Assembly: GCA_030035585.1 (NCBI GenBank)
Contig: CM057462.1
Coordinates: 119,221,234 to 119,285,233, forward strand
DNA length: 64,000 nucleotides
Reading direction: 5' to 3'
DNA from: Dugong dugon
Lineage: Eukaryota; Chordata; Mammalia; Sirenia; Dugongidae
The notes below the pieces were generated by a model that was not told the origin of the DNA, did not search any database, and worked only from the letters and a program-made list of their open reading frames with translations. The translations under genes were made by a program, and so were the position numbers. Below are positions 13,194-24,149 of the stretch, piece after piece (the first letter of the stretch is position 1; every line of letters begins with the position of its first letter).

Positions 13194-13319
13194 GGAGTCC
13201 CTGGGTGGTGCAAATGGCTAATGTGCTCGGCTGCTAACCGAAAAGTTGACGGTTTAAGGCCATTCAGAGGTACCTTGGAAGAAAGATCTGGAGATCTACT
13301 TTCAAAAAACTGGCCATTA
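13194..13319 (+). repeat. AfroSINE-type SINE, 5' half (split by L1)
   Basis: 'ggagtccctgggtggtgcaaatggctaatgtgctcggctgctaaccg' is the tRNA-like head. The body stops at 'tggccatta' and resumes at 14040 after an L1 3'-end insertion. Confidence 0.9.
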
Positions 13320-14039
13320 TCTCCACCAGACTGAGTCCAGTACAGCTAGATGGTGCCCGGCTACCATCACTGATTGCTCTGACTGGGATCACAACAGAGG
13401 GTTCTGGGCAGAGCTGGAGAAGGATGTAGAACAAAATTCTAACACGCAAAAAAAAGACCAGATTTACTGGCCTGACAGAGACTGAAGAAACCTCGACAGT
13501 ATGGCCCTCGGACACCCTTTTAGCTCAGTGGTGAAGTCACTCCCAAGGTTCACCGTTCGGCCGGGGATCCGACAGCCCCACAGAACAAAACGGGACTAAT
13601 GAGGCACAGCAGTCCAGGGACAAGGACTAGCAGGCATAAGGGGACAGGAAAGCTGGTGATAGGGAACCCAAGGTTGAGTAAGAACATAAATAGTGGGGTT
13701 CTTAACCACTGCCTTAGGGCAATATATATACTATTTAATGGGAAACTATTTTGTTCTGTAAACCCTCATCTAAAGTGAGAATAGCAGTACAACTGGAAGA
13801 ACATAATCGACGTAACTGAATTGTACATGTAGAAATTTTTGAAATGGTGTATCTTTGGCTATGTATATTTTCACCAAAAAAAAAAAAAAAAAGGTCCTCC
13901 AAGGCCAAAAAGGGAGCATGTTGACATGTCGTGGGGTTGTTAACCAATGTCATAAAACAATTTGTGTACTGACTGTTTAATCAGAAACTATTTGTTCTGT
14001 AAACCTTCACCCAAAGTACAATAAAAAAAAAAAAAAAAT
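13320..14039 (+). mobile_element. L1 3'-UTR insertion (5'-truncated), two stacked 3' ends
   Basis: It begins inside the long elephant-type L1 3' UTR ('ccaccagactgagtccagta'). It first reaches a degenerate terminus ('gtaaaccctcatctaaagtgagaa', about 13775), then a second UTR module ('aattgtacatgtagaaatttttgaaatggtgta...'), and ends with 'aaagtacaataaa' plus poly(A). The TSD tggccatta is at 13311-13319 and 14040-14048. It carries no coding capacity. Confidence 0.85.
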
Positions 14040-14121
14040 TGGCCATTAAAAACCTTACTGGCATAGTTCTACTCTGACACATGGGGTTGCCATGAGTTGG
14101 AGTCAACTCAAAGGCAACTAG
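14040..14121 (+). repeat. AfroSINE-type SINE, 3' half
   Basis: 'ttctactctgacacatggggttgccatgagttggagtcaactcaaaggcaacta' completes the SINE begun at 13194. Confidence 0.9.
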
Positions 14122-14183
14122 TACTTATAGAGAAAGAACAGGCCAAGGAAAAGGCAAATTGAGGATTCTATTAGACACATAAC

Positions 14184-14240
14184 AAAGCCCTGGTAGCACA
14201 GTGGTTAAGAGCTCGGTTGCTAACCAAAAGGTCTGCAGCT
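14184..14240 (+). repeat. AfroSINE-type SINE, 5' part (split by L1)
   Basis: 'aaagccctggtagcacagtggttaagagctcggttgctaaccaaaaggtctgcag' is the SINE head. The body resumes at 14956. Confidence 0.9.
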
Positions 14241-14955
14241 CTGTGGAGACCATGGTCTCAGGGAACATCTAGCCCAATTGGCATAACACACTTTATAAAG
14301 AAAATGTTCTACATTCTACCTTGGTGAGTAGCGTCCGAGGTCTTAAAAGCCTGTGAGCAGCCATCTAACATACTACACTCGACTCACCCCTTCAAGAGCA
14401 AGGGAGAATGAAGAAAACAAGATACAAGGGAAAGATTAGTCCAACGAGCTAATGGACCACAACTACCATGGCCTCCACCAGACTGAGTTCAGTACAACTT
14501 GATGGTGCCTGGCTACCACCACTGACTGCTCTGACGAGGATCACACCAGAGGGTCCCGGACAGAGCTGGAGAAAAATGTACAACAAAATTCTAACTCACA
14601 AAAAAACACCAGGCTTACTGGCCTGACAGAGACTGGAGAAACCCCGAGAGTATGGCCCCTGGATACCCTTTTAGCTCAGTAATGAAGTCACTCCAGAGGT
14701 TCACCCTTCAGCCAAAGATTAGACAGCCCCATAAAACAAAACAAGACTAATGGGGCACAACAGTCCAGGGACAAGGACTAGAAGGCAGGAGGGGACAGGA
14801 AAGCTGGTAATAGGGAACCCAAGGTTGAGAAGGGACAGTGTTGACAAGTCATGGGTTATTAACCATTGTCATAAAACAGTATGTGTACTAACTGTTTAAT
14901 GAGAAACTATTTGTTCTGTAAACCTTCACCTAAAGTACAAAAAGAGAAAAAAAAA
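14241..14955 (+). mobile_element. L1 3'-UTR insertion (5'-truncated)
   Basis: It runs from 'ctgtggagaccatggtctcaggg' to 'ttctgtaaaccttcacctaaagtacaaaaag' plus poly(A). An imperfect direct repeat flanks it: aaaaggtctgcagct at 14226-14240 and aaaaggtcagcaact at 14956-14970. It is the same UTR family as 13320-14039 but a separate event. Confidence 0.88.
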
Positions 14956-15064
14956 AAAAGGTCAGCAACTCAAATTCACCAGCTGCTCCTTGGAAACCCT
15001 ATGAGGCAGTTCTGCTCTGTCCTATAGGGTCGCTGTGAGTCGGAATTGACAGCAATGGGTTTTT
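14956..15064 (+). repeat. AfroSINE-type SINE, 3' part
   Basis: 'accagctgctccttggaaaccctatgaggcagttctgctctgtcctatagggtcgctgtgagtcgg' completes the SINE begun at 14184. Confidence 0.9.
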
Positions 15065-15159
15065 ATTAAACAGTTACGTCTTTCTACTTTTTCAGAATCT
15101 ATCTCTCAATTTTGTTCTCTCTCATTTTTCTCCTTGCCCCAACAATTACAATTTACCAA

Positions 15160-15310
15160 TTTACTGAGCACTTTTGCTGTGTCCACCACTATGCCAAGCA
15201 CTTTATATTATATGTATATATGACTGTATATATGGGGTAGGTATTATCTTCCCCATTCTACATTTGAAGAGAGGTTATGAAACTTGCCCAAGGTGCCACA
15301 GTAAGTACAA
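15160..15310 (-). repeat. MIR SINE
   Basis: The plus strand shows the reverse complement of MIR: 'actgagcacttttgctgtg', 'atgccaagcactttatatt', 'ccccattctacatttgaagag', 'acttgcccaaggtgccaca'. Confidence 0.65.
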
Positions 15311-15454
15311 AGTGTATATGACAATTTAATGGAATGTGAATAAACAATGTCTTTCTTTTACTTGTGTGAGATAATTATCCTATAAATTTCAGAAACCATA
15401 TTTGTGTACTAAATATTACTTTATTAATAGCACATATATATAATAGTTTATTCC

Positions 15455-15670
15455 TCTAATAACATTTATTGAGCACTTGTCATGTGCCAGGCACTATCTC
15501 AAGTATTTTATATGTACTATCTTATTTAATCTGCTTGACAATCCTATAACATAGGTATCGTTATCCTTATTTTACAGATGAAAAAAATGAGAGACATAAA
15601 GTGTTTAAGTAAATGTTTAAGTATTTAAGTAACCTAGTAAGTGGGAAGCCAGAATTTATATCAGCAAGTC
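15455..15670 (-). repeat. MIR SINE
   Basis: 'aacatttattgagcacttgtcatgtgccaggcactatctcaagtattttatatg', then 'ttattttacagatgaaaaaaatgagagac', and 'aagtaacctagtaagtggga'. This is a clear MIR in reverse complement. Confidence 0.75.
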
Positions 15671-16529
15671 CAACTCCTGAGACCACCATTCAGAACTGCT
15701 GCCCTACTGTGTGAAGCGCAAATAGCTCCCAATAGCACTCTAGGGAAAAGTCTTAATTATGAGATTTGTTCCAACCTATTTATAGCTGCCTTCCCCTATG
15801 CTCCATCCTATTCCAAAATACACAGGTCTGTATCCAGACATTCACAAAATCTTATGCTTGTGCATGCCAGTAGGAAGGAATGAAAAAAATTAAAAAGGCT
15901 GTTTTCACCCTGTAGGTCACTATCTAGCTTGCTAACGTCAACCATCATCCCTTTCCCATTTCTTTCTTAGCCAAATTAGGTTAATCAACCTTAATAAAAT
16001 CAAATCTGTGGCTAGGACAAAGGAAAATCAGATTTTGAATGGACTCTCAAAAAGAGTGTTAAGACAACACACAGAGATCTAACACATTCCGGCTGCACAG
16101 AGAAAGACACAAAAGAAGTGCACTTGATATCTAGTTTCTGCTCTACCAGAAGAGAGCTAAGCACAGTAAACAAGTAAGCCTTCAGCATAGTCTTTATATG
16201 GCATAAACATATTCTGAGCCAACCACACCCTAAAATCACTGTGACAACCACAGAAATGCGAAAGAAACTCAAACTAAGATTCAATTCACTCTCCACTTAA
16301 AAATGGTAAAAAAGAAAAAGAAAAAAAAGTTGGCCCACTCAGATTCGTAGATTGGATGGTGAAGAGACACACAAAGTTATATCACTAGGCCCTTGAGAAA
16401 TTAGGAAGAGAAAGCCCGTCTCAGTCCCACTTCTTACTCCACACATTCAAGCACGTGCTCTCAGTCAGTCAGACCTCATCTGGAACCCCAGCATTGCTAC
16501 TGAGGGTCCTCTCCATACCTCACTAGTAA

Positions 16530-16680
16530 AGCAGAGTAATAATAATACCTGTGTCATGGGATCATTGTGGGCAGAAAATAAAACAATGTGTTGTAAAATA
16601 CTTAAATGTGGAGGTAACTGCAATAACTCTGAATGTTGCTGAGCATTCAATTAGTTAACATATGTAAAATAGTCAATAAA
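16530..16680 (+). repeat. MIR SINE fragment
   Basis: 'agtaataataatacctgtgtcatgggatcattgtgggcag...ttgtaaaatacttaaatg' resembles the 3' half of MIR. Confidence 0.5.
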
Positions 16681-18174
16681 TAATTATACCAATTGTAGTT
16701 GTGGCTAACAGTAGAATTGTTTGGCAAATGTTTGCTGGCCACTTTATAGATATTTACAAATTTTCTAGAAATGAATATCACCTAATAAATCAATCATGTG
16801 CCACTTAATGTCTGCAGTGTCTTCACAGTTAAAATGCAGAATGATTTTGTTTGTTTCTCAAAGTTATCGTGAAGTTCACCTCTCTTTTTTCTGGATACAA
16901 ATAAAATAGAAAGCAAAACTGACTCCCAAATACATTTTTCAACCTTTAAAACTGAGGTGTAGGCTCTTCTAAAAAGAAGAACAATAACATGAATACTAAC
17001 AAAAGCAGGTTATAGAGCAGTTGTGAGAGAGTTGGTCAGTACTGACACATAGTCAATTTTTCACCTACTTGTGAAAAATCAGGTTTTCTTCACTGGAATC
17101 CATTTATTTATGGAAAACAGTATTCTAGGGATTTTTTTTTTTTTTTTTTTAATTTCTCCAGGAACTAATTCCTCCCAACCTTCTCATTTTCTTCCCAAAA
17201 TGCTCAAATGCTTTTCAGCATTTGTTTGATCTTCAGGAACCTGAGATTGTACCTGCTATAAACACATGTATTGCTTTGTGTGCCACGTCCAGTAATCAGT
17301 AATCTTGAAAAATTGTGCCTTAGGGACTGAACAGAGTGTACTGTCTTCACTTAACATGAATGAAAGAAATTTAGCTTTGTTTCTCCATTTCTATCTTTTC
17401 CTTAGGGATCATCAATCACATCTCTTCCTAGAGTTCCCTTCAAAGGCTTCCTGAAGCTCTTTGCTGAATCTTGAATAATGGTATCTGTCCCACTAGTCAG
17501 TTTCTAATCTCCTACCTTTTTCACTGCTTTATTCATATTGGCACTGTACACACTGTATTGAAAGCAAGAGATACGATTTTACTTTTTCCTGTGACATAAT
17601 GATAGATCAAGCTCTTGTGGAAGAAAGAAGCAATAAGATGATCAAAAACTAAGTTCTCAAACTATTTTAATATTTAAATATGTGTATATGTATGTAACAG
17701 ACAACAGCTTATGTACCATTCTAATTTGGATTTTCTTGTATTTCCTCATGTAAAGATCAGGGAAATAACAGCTATAAAAAAGGCTTTAGTGAACCAGTAA
17801 AGCCCCTGCAATTGTACAAAAAATCAGATGTGTATGTGTGTGTGCATGTGCATGGATATACGTATTTTCAGGGGAAAGGGTTCATAGCCTTTATGAGATT
17901 TTCCAAGGGGCCTGTGAACCACAGAAATTTATGAACTAGTCTGGAACACATAAGGCAAACAGTAAACATTATTCTGGGGTTTGAAAAAACAACAACAACA
18001 GATAATCCACAGATAATCAGTTAAAAAGTTGCCTTGCACTAAATAGAACGAGAATCACTGAAAAGAATAAAAACAGTTAAACCAGGAAAAAAAATCTGTC
18101 ATTGGACTTCCCTACTGTTTCTCTTCTTCACTGGAGACTAGATGTCTAATAAAGGAAGCATTTGAAATACTTAC

Positions 18175-18219
18175 TTGTTCACCTCGGAGCCCTGGGAGCC
18201 CTGGATGTGCTTTGAGACC
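18175..18219 (-). CDS. COL24A1: COL24A1 collagenous exon 8 (45 bp) with Gly-to-Ala break
   Basis: This phase-0 exon of 15 codons reads GLKAHPGLPGLRGEQ. The acceptor is ttgcag and the donor gtaagt. The fourth codon (18208-18210, gca on the minus strand) is Ala where the triplet repeat requires Gly. The human chain as I recall it has GLKGHPG here. Splice sites and frame are intact, so the exon looks functional. The Ala may be a real lineage-specific imperfection, a polymorphism or a sequencing error. Confidence 0.94.
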
Positions 18220-19544
18220 CTGCAAGGAAAAGGTGAAGACATGCCATGAAAAGTAAACTCATAGAAGTCAAAAAGCTAAAGATAAGTTCTGAGTTGCCTT
18301 TTATCCCAACTTTTGGTTTCCTTATCAATGCAAATTTAATTCTTCTTAAATTATTTGTTATTAAATTTAATTTTTATTAAATAATAAAATTCTTGTTAAT
18401 AACTCTTAATTGAGTTTAATGCTTTTGAAGGGTTTGTTATTATCAACAAAAATGGTAGCATAGCACTAAAGAGAAAACAAAGGATGGCATTTTTTATAAA
18501 AGGCTGATACCTAGCAATGGATCTGCTAAATTGGCTGAAGCTTTTTAAAAGTTGGTTTTAGTTCAATAATGATGAGACAAAATGATCTCAGACATAATCT
18601 GTTCATAATTATTGAAAAGCTAGACCATATTCAGGCAGTTTCTTTAATCTAAATCATTTTCCCAACACTCTATGGGTGAGCTAACACAAATGAAAAAGGC
18701 TGCTCATAGGTTCATCAAAAGAGGTTCTAGAAAGCTGTGTAAGGAATTAGTAACAGAATATTTTCCTTATAACCAAAATCAAATCCTATAATAGACAATA
18801 TCTTTCCTCCTCTTGAAAGATTTCCTTCTAGGGGCAAATTTCTTCCTTCTAGGACAAGGAAGCTTAAAGGAAGGAAAGGAAGAAAGAAAGAAATGACAAC
18901 TCTGGAGCTTATTTGTATAGTTCTAATCAACATTCAGGGAACGAGGCTACTGTTTAGCGGGAGCTTTGGCACATATAAAAGAACAAGAAGATCAAAAATT
19001 TCAAGCAAAATATGACTAAAAAGCTGCAATAAATAATAAATTACAAATAACAAAAAGTACAAATTATTATACTACAAACTGAAGACAAGTTTTCAGGGCT
19101 TCAGAATATAGAGTAATAGAGTGAAAAAGTCATTCACTGAAGGTTTATCAGAAGAGGTGACTTTGGATTTATGGATTAGACAAGGAAATGATGCTGTAGT
19201 AAGGCAATGGGAAAATCAGAACAGGTGCCTATTGAGAAATCAGGCAGTGATTTCAGTAGCTTTTGAGATGTTAAACTTAAAACAACAGTAGGGAAGTTTC
19301 ATTGGGAACTAGAGAGAAGACTGAAAAAAAGTAAGAAATCAAGTTTGGAGACAAAGATTTTTTTGTTATCTGTATAGCACATTAGCAACTATGCTCCCTC
19401 AAGGAAGAAACACAAAGGGAAAAACAAGAGAGGAGAGGAAAAGGCCTGTTCCCTGGGAACCCGGTTCCTTTGTGATTAGGCTGTTAGAGATTGGAGAAGT
19501 AGCCGTGAGAAGAAAGAAAAGACAGAAGGAAGGAATGAAGGAAT

Positions 19545-19624
19545 TTTACTGAGCTACTTCGTACCAGGCATCATGCTAGCCCCTTCCAAATATATTATTT
19601 CAGTTAATTATTATGGCAGTACTA
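19545..19624 (-). repeat. MIR SINE, first half (split by SINE and LTR)
   Basis: 'tttactgagctacttcgtaccaggcatcatgctagc...ttattatggcagtactat' is reverse-complement MIR. It resumes at 20326 with 'cccatttttacggatgaggaaactgagctctc'. Confidence 0.65.
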
Positions 19625-19635
19625 TGAAGTAGATT

Positions 19636-19793
19636 AAAAACTCTGGTGGCATAGTAGTTAAGAGCTACAGCTGCTAACCAAAACGTTGGCAGTTCGAATC
19701 CAACATGTGCTCCTTGGAAACTCTATGGGGCAGTTCTACTCTGTCCTATAGGGTCACTATGAGTCGGAATCAACTCAATGGCAACAGGTTTTG
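19636..19793 (+). repeat. AfroSINE-type SINE with 11-bp TSD
   Basis: 'ctctggtggcatagtagttaagagctacagctgctaacc' to 'atgagtcggaatcaactcaatggcaacaggtttt'. The perfect TSD tgaagtagatt is at 19625-19635 and 19794-19804. Confidence 0.92.
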
Positions 19794-19803
19794 TGAAGTA
19801 GAT

Positions 19804-20320
19804 TGTCTTAGTTATGGAGTGCTGCTATAACAGAAATACCACAAGTGGATGACTTTAACAAACAGAGGTTTATTCTCTCACAGTTTAGGAGGCTTAAGTC
19901 CAAATTCAGGATGCCAGCTCCAGGGGAAGCCTTCTATCTCTGTCGGCTCTTGGGGAAAGTCCTTGTCACCCATTTTCCCCTGACCTAGGAGCTTCTCAGT
20001 GCAGGGACCCCAGGTCCAAAGGACACACATGCTCCTGGCTCTCCTTGCTTGATGGTATTGAGGTCCCCTTGTCTCCCTGCTCACTTCTTTTATATCCCAA
20101 AAGAGGTTGACTCAAGATACAATCTAACCTTGTAGATTAAGTCCTGCCTCATTAACATAAGTGCCTCTAATCCTGCCTCATTAACATCATGGAGGTAGGA
20201 TTTACAACACTTTGGAAAACCACATCAGATGACAAAATGGTGGACAATCATACAATACTGGGTATCATGGCCTAGCCAAGTCAACACCCATTTTTGGGGA
20301 ACACAATTCAATCTATAACA
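19804..20320 (+). repeat. Solo LTR-like element with 5-bp TSD
   Basis: This 517-bp element starts tgtcttag and ends ctataaca (TG...CA). The 5-bp duplication tagat flanks it at 19799-19803 and 20321-20325, which is the signature of an LTR insertion. The 'ctgctataacagaaataccacaag' and 'gggaacacaattcaatctataaca' borders are familiar from widespread mammalian interspersed repeats. I cannot name the family. No genes are present. It sits immediately beside the SINE at 19636-19793. Confidence 0.7.
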
Positions 20321-20325
20321 TAGAT

Positions 20326-20410
20326 GTTCCCATTTTTACGGATGAGGAAACTGAGCTCTCAAGAGATTAAATGACTGACCAAAGTCATGTAGGTAGAAAG
20401 GAAGAATCAT
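20326..20410 (-). repeat. MIR SINE, second half
   Basis: 'gttcccatttttacggatgaggaaactgagctctcaagagattaaatgactgaccaaagtcatgtag' continues the MIR from 19545. Confidence 0.65.
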
Positions 20411-20701
20411 GTCGGTTTGATAGATTTATCAAGAAATTGAGTAACCTGCCCTTATATTTATTTTATATCCCCACAATTGTCTCCTTACACAGACTGTCCT
20501 CATTCTTATCAACATGTTCAAGCTCATTAATTGCAGATCACCAATAAAAATCAACAAAGGGAATTATACTTCATAAATCATGGGATTATCAAAGTTACAC
20601 ATTTACCAATTGCATCTAATATATCCAGTGTTTCAACTAAATTTTACTCTGAGATTTTAAAATTTCCTTTAAATAGTTAAAGATCAGGCTAATTAACTGT
20701 A

Positions 20702-20760
20702 ATGCATGGGGTTGTCATGAGTCAGAATCAGCTCAACAGCAGCAGGTTTTTGTTTTGTTT
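20702..20760 (+). repeat. SINE 3' fragment
   Basis: 'atgcatggggttgtcatgagtcagaatcagctcaacagcagcaggtttttg' is the SINE/RTE shared tail only. Confidence 0.8.
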
Positions 20761-20779
20761 TATGTGGAGAACATAGACG

Positions 20780-20965
20780 ACCATGCCTTTTTTCCTAGTC
20801 CAATTTAGTCTGGAAGCTCCACTGAAATCTGTTCAGCATCACAGTTGGATGCAATCTATCACAGGCAGACAGGTGGTGGCTGCACATGAGGTACATTGGC
20901 CAGGAATAGGACTCAGGTCTCTGGCATGGAAGGTGAGAATTATACCACTGAACCATCAATGCCTC
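20780..20965 (-). repeat. tRNA-Gly-headed SINE-like element
   Basis: Reading the minus strand, 20962 to 20892 resembles tRNA-Gly(GCC): gcattgatggttcagtggta at the 5' end, the box-B-like 'gagtcctattcctggccaatg' at the 3' end, 71 nt. It is followed by a non-tRNA body (to about 20780) with 'gatgctgaacagatttcagtggagcttccag'. The acceptor stem and arms carry substitutions, and the trailing body shows this is a retroposon, not a tRNA gene. I believe a tRNA-Gly-headed SINE occurs in elephant genomes, but this comes from memory. Confidence 0.7.
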
Positions 20966-21483
20966 ACAAGTTTCAATTTACAGGTGAGCTGATTCCAAGT
21001 CTCTAGTAAAGTTTGTCAAGCATTACAGAACTCATGTCATCAATGCCTTGAGAAATACAGATAAAGGCCTATAACCATGTTTTGGCCAAAATAAAAGGTG
21101 TAGCAAAACTGAGAAACTGGGATGAAATGGCCACAGTTGATTTAAAAAAAAAAAAAAGAAGTCCTAAGCAAGAATTCAGAATGAAATGAAAATCAATAAC
21201 CACGAGAATTTAGCACTTCTCGGGGTAAGGCATTAAATTTCCGTAAGTCCCAAGAATAAGGATTTTAATTGTGTTTTAAAAATATTAAATAGAAGAATGA
21301 TTTCAGATAGCTGGAGAACTTGAGGATACTTAAATTATAAGATGAACATAGCACAAATCTCTCTAGTCTACCCCCCTCCCCTTCTAGTTGGTGCTGGCTT
21401 ATGCCAACCTTTGTCCAAAACTCCCCACAGTTTTTACCTACTCAGGGCAACCTTCCTTATGTAGTACTTATCTTTAATTTTTG

Positions 21484-21572
21484 GCACAGGACCAGGTGAT
21501 GTTTTGTTCTGTTATACATAAGGTCACCATAAATCAGAGCCAACTTGATGACAACTAACAACAACAATATTT
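21484..21572 (+). repeat. RTE/SINE 3' tail fragment
   Basis: 'cacaggaccaggtgatgttttgttctgttatacataaggtcaccataaatcagagccaacttgatgacaactaacaacaaca' matches the RTE-derived tail seen also at 22860-22950. Confidence 0.75.
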
Positions 21573-21667
21573 TTTATTTTGGTCCCATCAGCCCTAGTTG
21601 AAATCCCTTCTCAGCTAGCTCTCCTACAGAAAAACCATATGATAAACTAATGCTCAAAATGGTGCTA

Positions 21668-21722
21668 AACCCAAAAGCCAAACCCATTGCTGTCAAGTTG
21701 ATTCCAGCTCATAGCAACCTAA
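21668..21722 (-). repeat. SINE 3' fragment
   Basis: 'aaaagccaaacccattgctgtcaagttgattccagctcatagcaacc' is the reverse-complemented SINE tail. Confidence 0.8.
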
Positions 21723-22589
21723 GTGACTAATAACAGTTTATTCTCAGGAAACAGCAGTTTTAAAAAGGACTTCTGGAAAACGAAATACTTTTAGCCAAAT
21801 GAATTTATCACTTATATTGGATTTTAAATCACCAGAGCCAGACTGAGGAAAATGTATTTTTGGGATACAACATCTTTAGTATTTCAGCATGCCACAAATT
21901 ACACTGCTTTGGCAAACCATTGGCTTGCCTGTGGGGAGCTCAGTACTGTGTTGTCTTGTTCTCAGCTTCCCCTACCATTAGTGGGAATAGAGGATTGCAG
22001 AGGAGACGTAACAGTGGTGACTGCACAGCCCTTAAGCAGTAGCAGTTGTATTAGACTTTTCAGTTCTACGCTTGGATTGAGAACCACTCCAAACTAAACT
22101 GTAGCTGGGCAGATGTTTATATAGAGAATGACAACATGATCTGTAAAGTTAATTACAGAACAGTAGAACTCTCCATATCTCATTCTTCAGGCACTGATTT
22201 TATGCAAATCCTGAGGGGTTTTTTTGTTGTTGTTATTGTTCTCATTGGCATTCAGTATTGCTGTCCTTGCTTTAAATTGTTTATAAAAGTTTAATTTTTT
22301 GAGTGATTGATAAATCACAAGTACATTCTGTTCTTTTATCTTTTCCAACATTATACAGATATTTACTGTGCACCTCCTATGTAATGGAAAGACATTTTTA
22401 AATAATTGAAATAATTCATCAAAATAGAATAAGAATTTACACTGATTTACATTTATCAATATTTATAATTATGACTAAAACCATGGTAGTTAATATTTTT
22501 ATTCATAAAAGTGTCATATCTTTCATAAAAATCTTTTTAAAAATGTGTGCATATTTCATAATTGTTCTGAGTCACTTTGATGAATTAAC

Positions 22590-22955
22590 ATATTTGAATT
22601 GTCATGTTGGCTAAGAATATTGAATATACCATGGACTACAAGAACAAACAAATTTGTCTTGGAGGAGATACAGCCAGAATGCTCCTTGGAAGCGAGGATA
22701 GCAAAACTTTGTCTCACTTGGTTTGGACATATCATCAGGAGGGATCAATCACTGGAGAAAGACATCATACTTGATAAAATAGAGGGTCAGCGAAAAAGAT
22801 GGACACCCTTAATGAGATGGACTGACACAGTGGCTGCAAAAATGGGCTCAAACACAGCAATGATTGTGAGAATGGCACAGGACCAAGCAATGTTTCATTC
22901 TGTTATACGTGGGGTTGCTGCAAGTTGGAGCTGACTTGGCAGCATGTAATAACAA
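22590..22955 (+). mobile_element. RTE LINE 3' end, 5'-truncated
   Basis: An open frame at 22599-22934 encodes the C-terminal end of an RTE protein (LTWFGHIIRRDQSLEKDIIL, then KRWTPLMRWTDTVAAKMG). It runs into the tail 'gttatacgtggggttgctgcaagttggagctgacttggcagca'. The RT catalytic part is missing, so this is a dead 5'-truncated copy. It belongs to a different subfamily from the pieces at 6.6-9.8 kb. Confidence 0.8.
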
Positions 22956-23829
22956 CTTACTTTCATGTTAAGATGTGCTTAACTGCTTGCATCTGGCTTA
23001 TCCTCTTAGAAAAAAATGCTTCATTTGATTCCACTGTTAATGTTCTTGCAATTTTAATTAGCAGATTTCCAATTTTAATACAGCAACTGATCAACTATAT
23101 TAAAAGCCAATTTAAAAATACTTCTTGAATTCAAGTTCAGAATTATGACTCTTGTCTCCCATCCAACCCAGCATGCACTCTATCTCCAATTTATCTGCTC
23201 TTCGGCAAAAATTTAAGACAGTTGGTGGGAAGTGCAAATATAGCTCGGTTCCTGAGAAAATAAGAGTTACACGAAGGTGGCTAAGTTGAAGCAATGCAAC
23301 TGGTCAGCCTGGGGAAACGTGGATGTTAATAGTGATTTAACAAAATAAACAACCCAAAAAAGAGGTAAAAAGAGAAAAAGAAAAAGCATACTAAAAATCT
23401 ACTGAAGAAAGAAAATAGTGCTGCTTATTAGCTTGTTTTGTTATTTGTCTCAACAACTACTTTTCTGAACTTTTTAAACATTAATCTTCTGTTTATTTAT
23501 CTCAACAGTTTCCACAGGTTGTCAGTGTGCTCCACACAACTTTCTTGCAGTCATTTTAGCTTTAAAGATTACTTGAGTATGGTCTATATTAGAAGAATTT
23601 TAACGTGCAGAACTTGCAAGAGGAAAAATAATAATGAAGTCATTATCTGTCATCCAATCTAATATTTGTTTTCTTGACTTTCAAGAAAATAACATTTCAC
23701 TTCCTTTTGCATACATGCTTGAGACAGTCAAACGTAATGAAATACCAACATCTAACAAATATTAACTAATTAATTATTAACTAATTAATTAACGCAGAAG
23801 CAGTGTCCAAATTTATTAAGAGCGCGCTC

Positions 23830-24010
23830 ATGTGTGTCAAACAGGCCTGGATTTGAGTACTATGTCTGTCAGTTAATAGTTGTGTGGCCTTGGGTAAGCG
23901 ACTTAACCCTTTACACCAAAATTACCTCATTTATGAAATACTGAGCATAGTATCTGTCTCAAAGTGTTTTTTTCTAAGATTAAAAGTGAGAGTACTTAGC
24001 AGAGAGACTA
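23830..24010 (+). repeat. MIR SINE
   Basis: 'caggcctggatttgagtactatgtctgtcagttaatagttgtgtggccttgggtaagcgacttaaccc' is a well-preserved MIR core. Confidence 0.75.
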
Positions 24011-24149
24011 AAACGTTGTGCATAATAAAAGACCTACTTTTAATATAAGTAGTAATAGTTGTAATAATAATTCATAAAATAGTTTAACAAAAAGATATAA
24101 TTATATTAATAAAAAACTCAGATACCTTATTCACCTTTCATAATATGCA

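Larger units (their letters stand above)
12156..18174 (-). other. COL24A1: COL24A1 intron 8
   Basis: 6 kb with two SINEs each split by an L1 3' end (13.19-15.06 kb) and MIR pieces at 15.2, 15.5 and 16.5 kb. The stretches 12.2-13.19 and 16.7-18.1 kb hold nothing I can classify. Confidence 0.85.

Noticed and set aside
20892-20962. Functional tRNA-Gly gene
   Set aside because: Substitutions in the arms and a fixed retroposon body downstream indicate a SINE head.
22599-22934. Novel 111-residue gene
   Set aside because: The residues match the C-terminal end of RTE LINE proteins and lead straight into the RTE tail.
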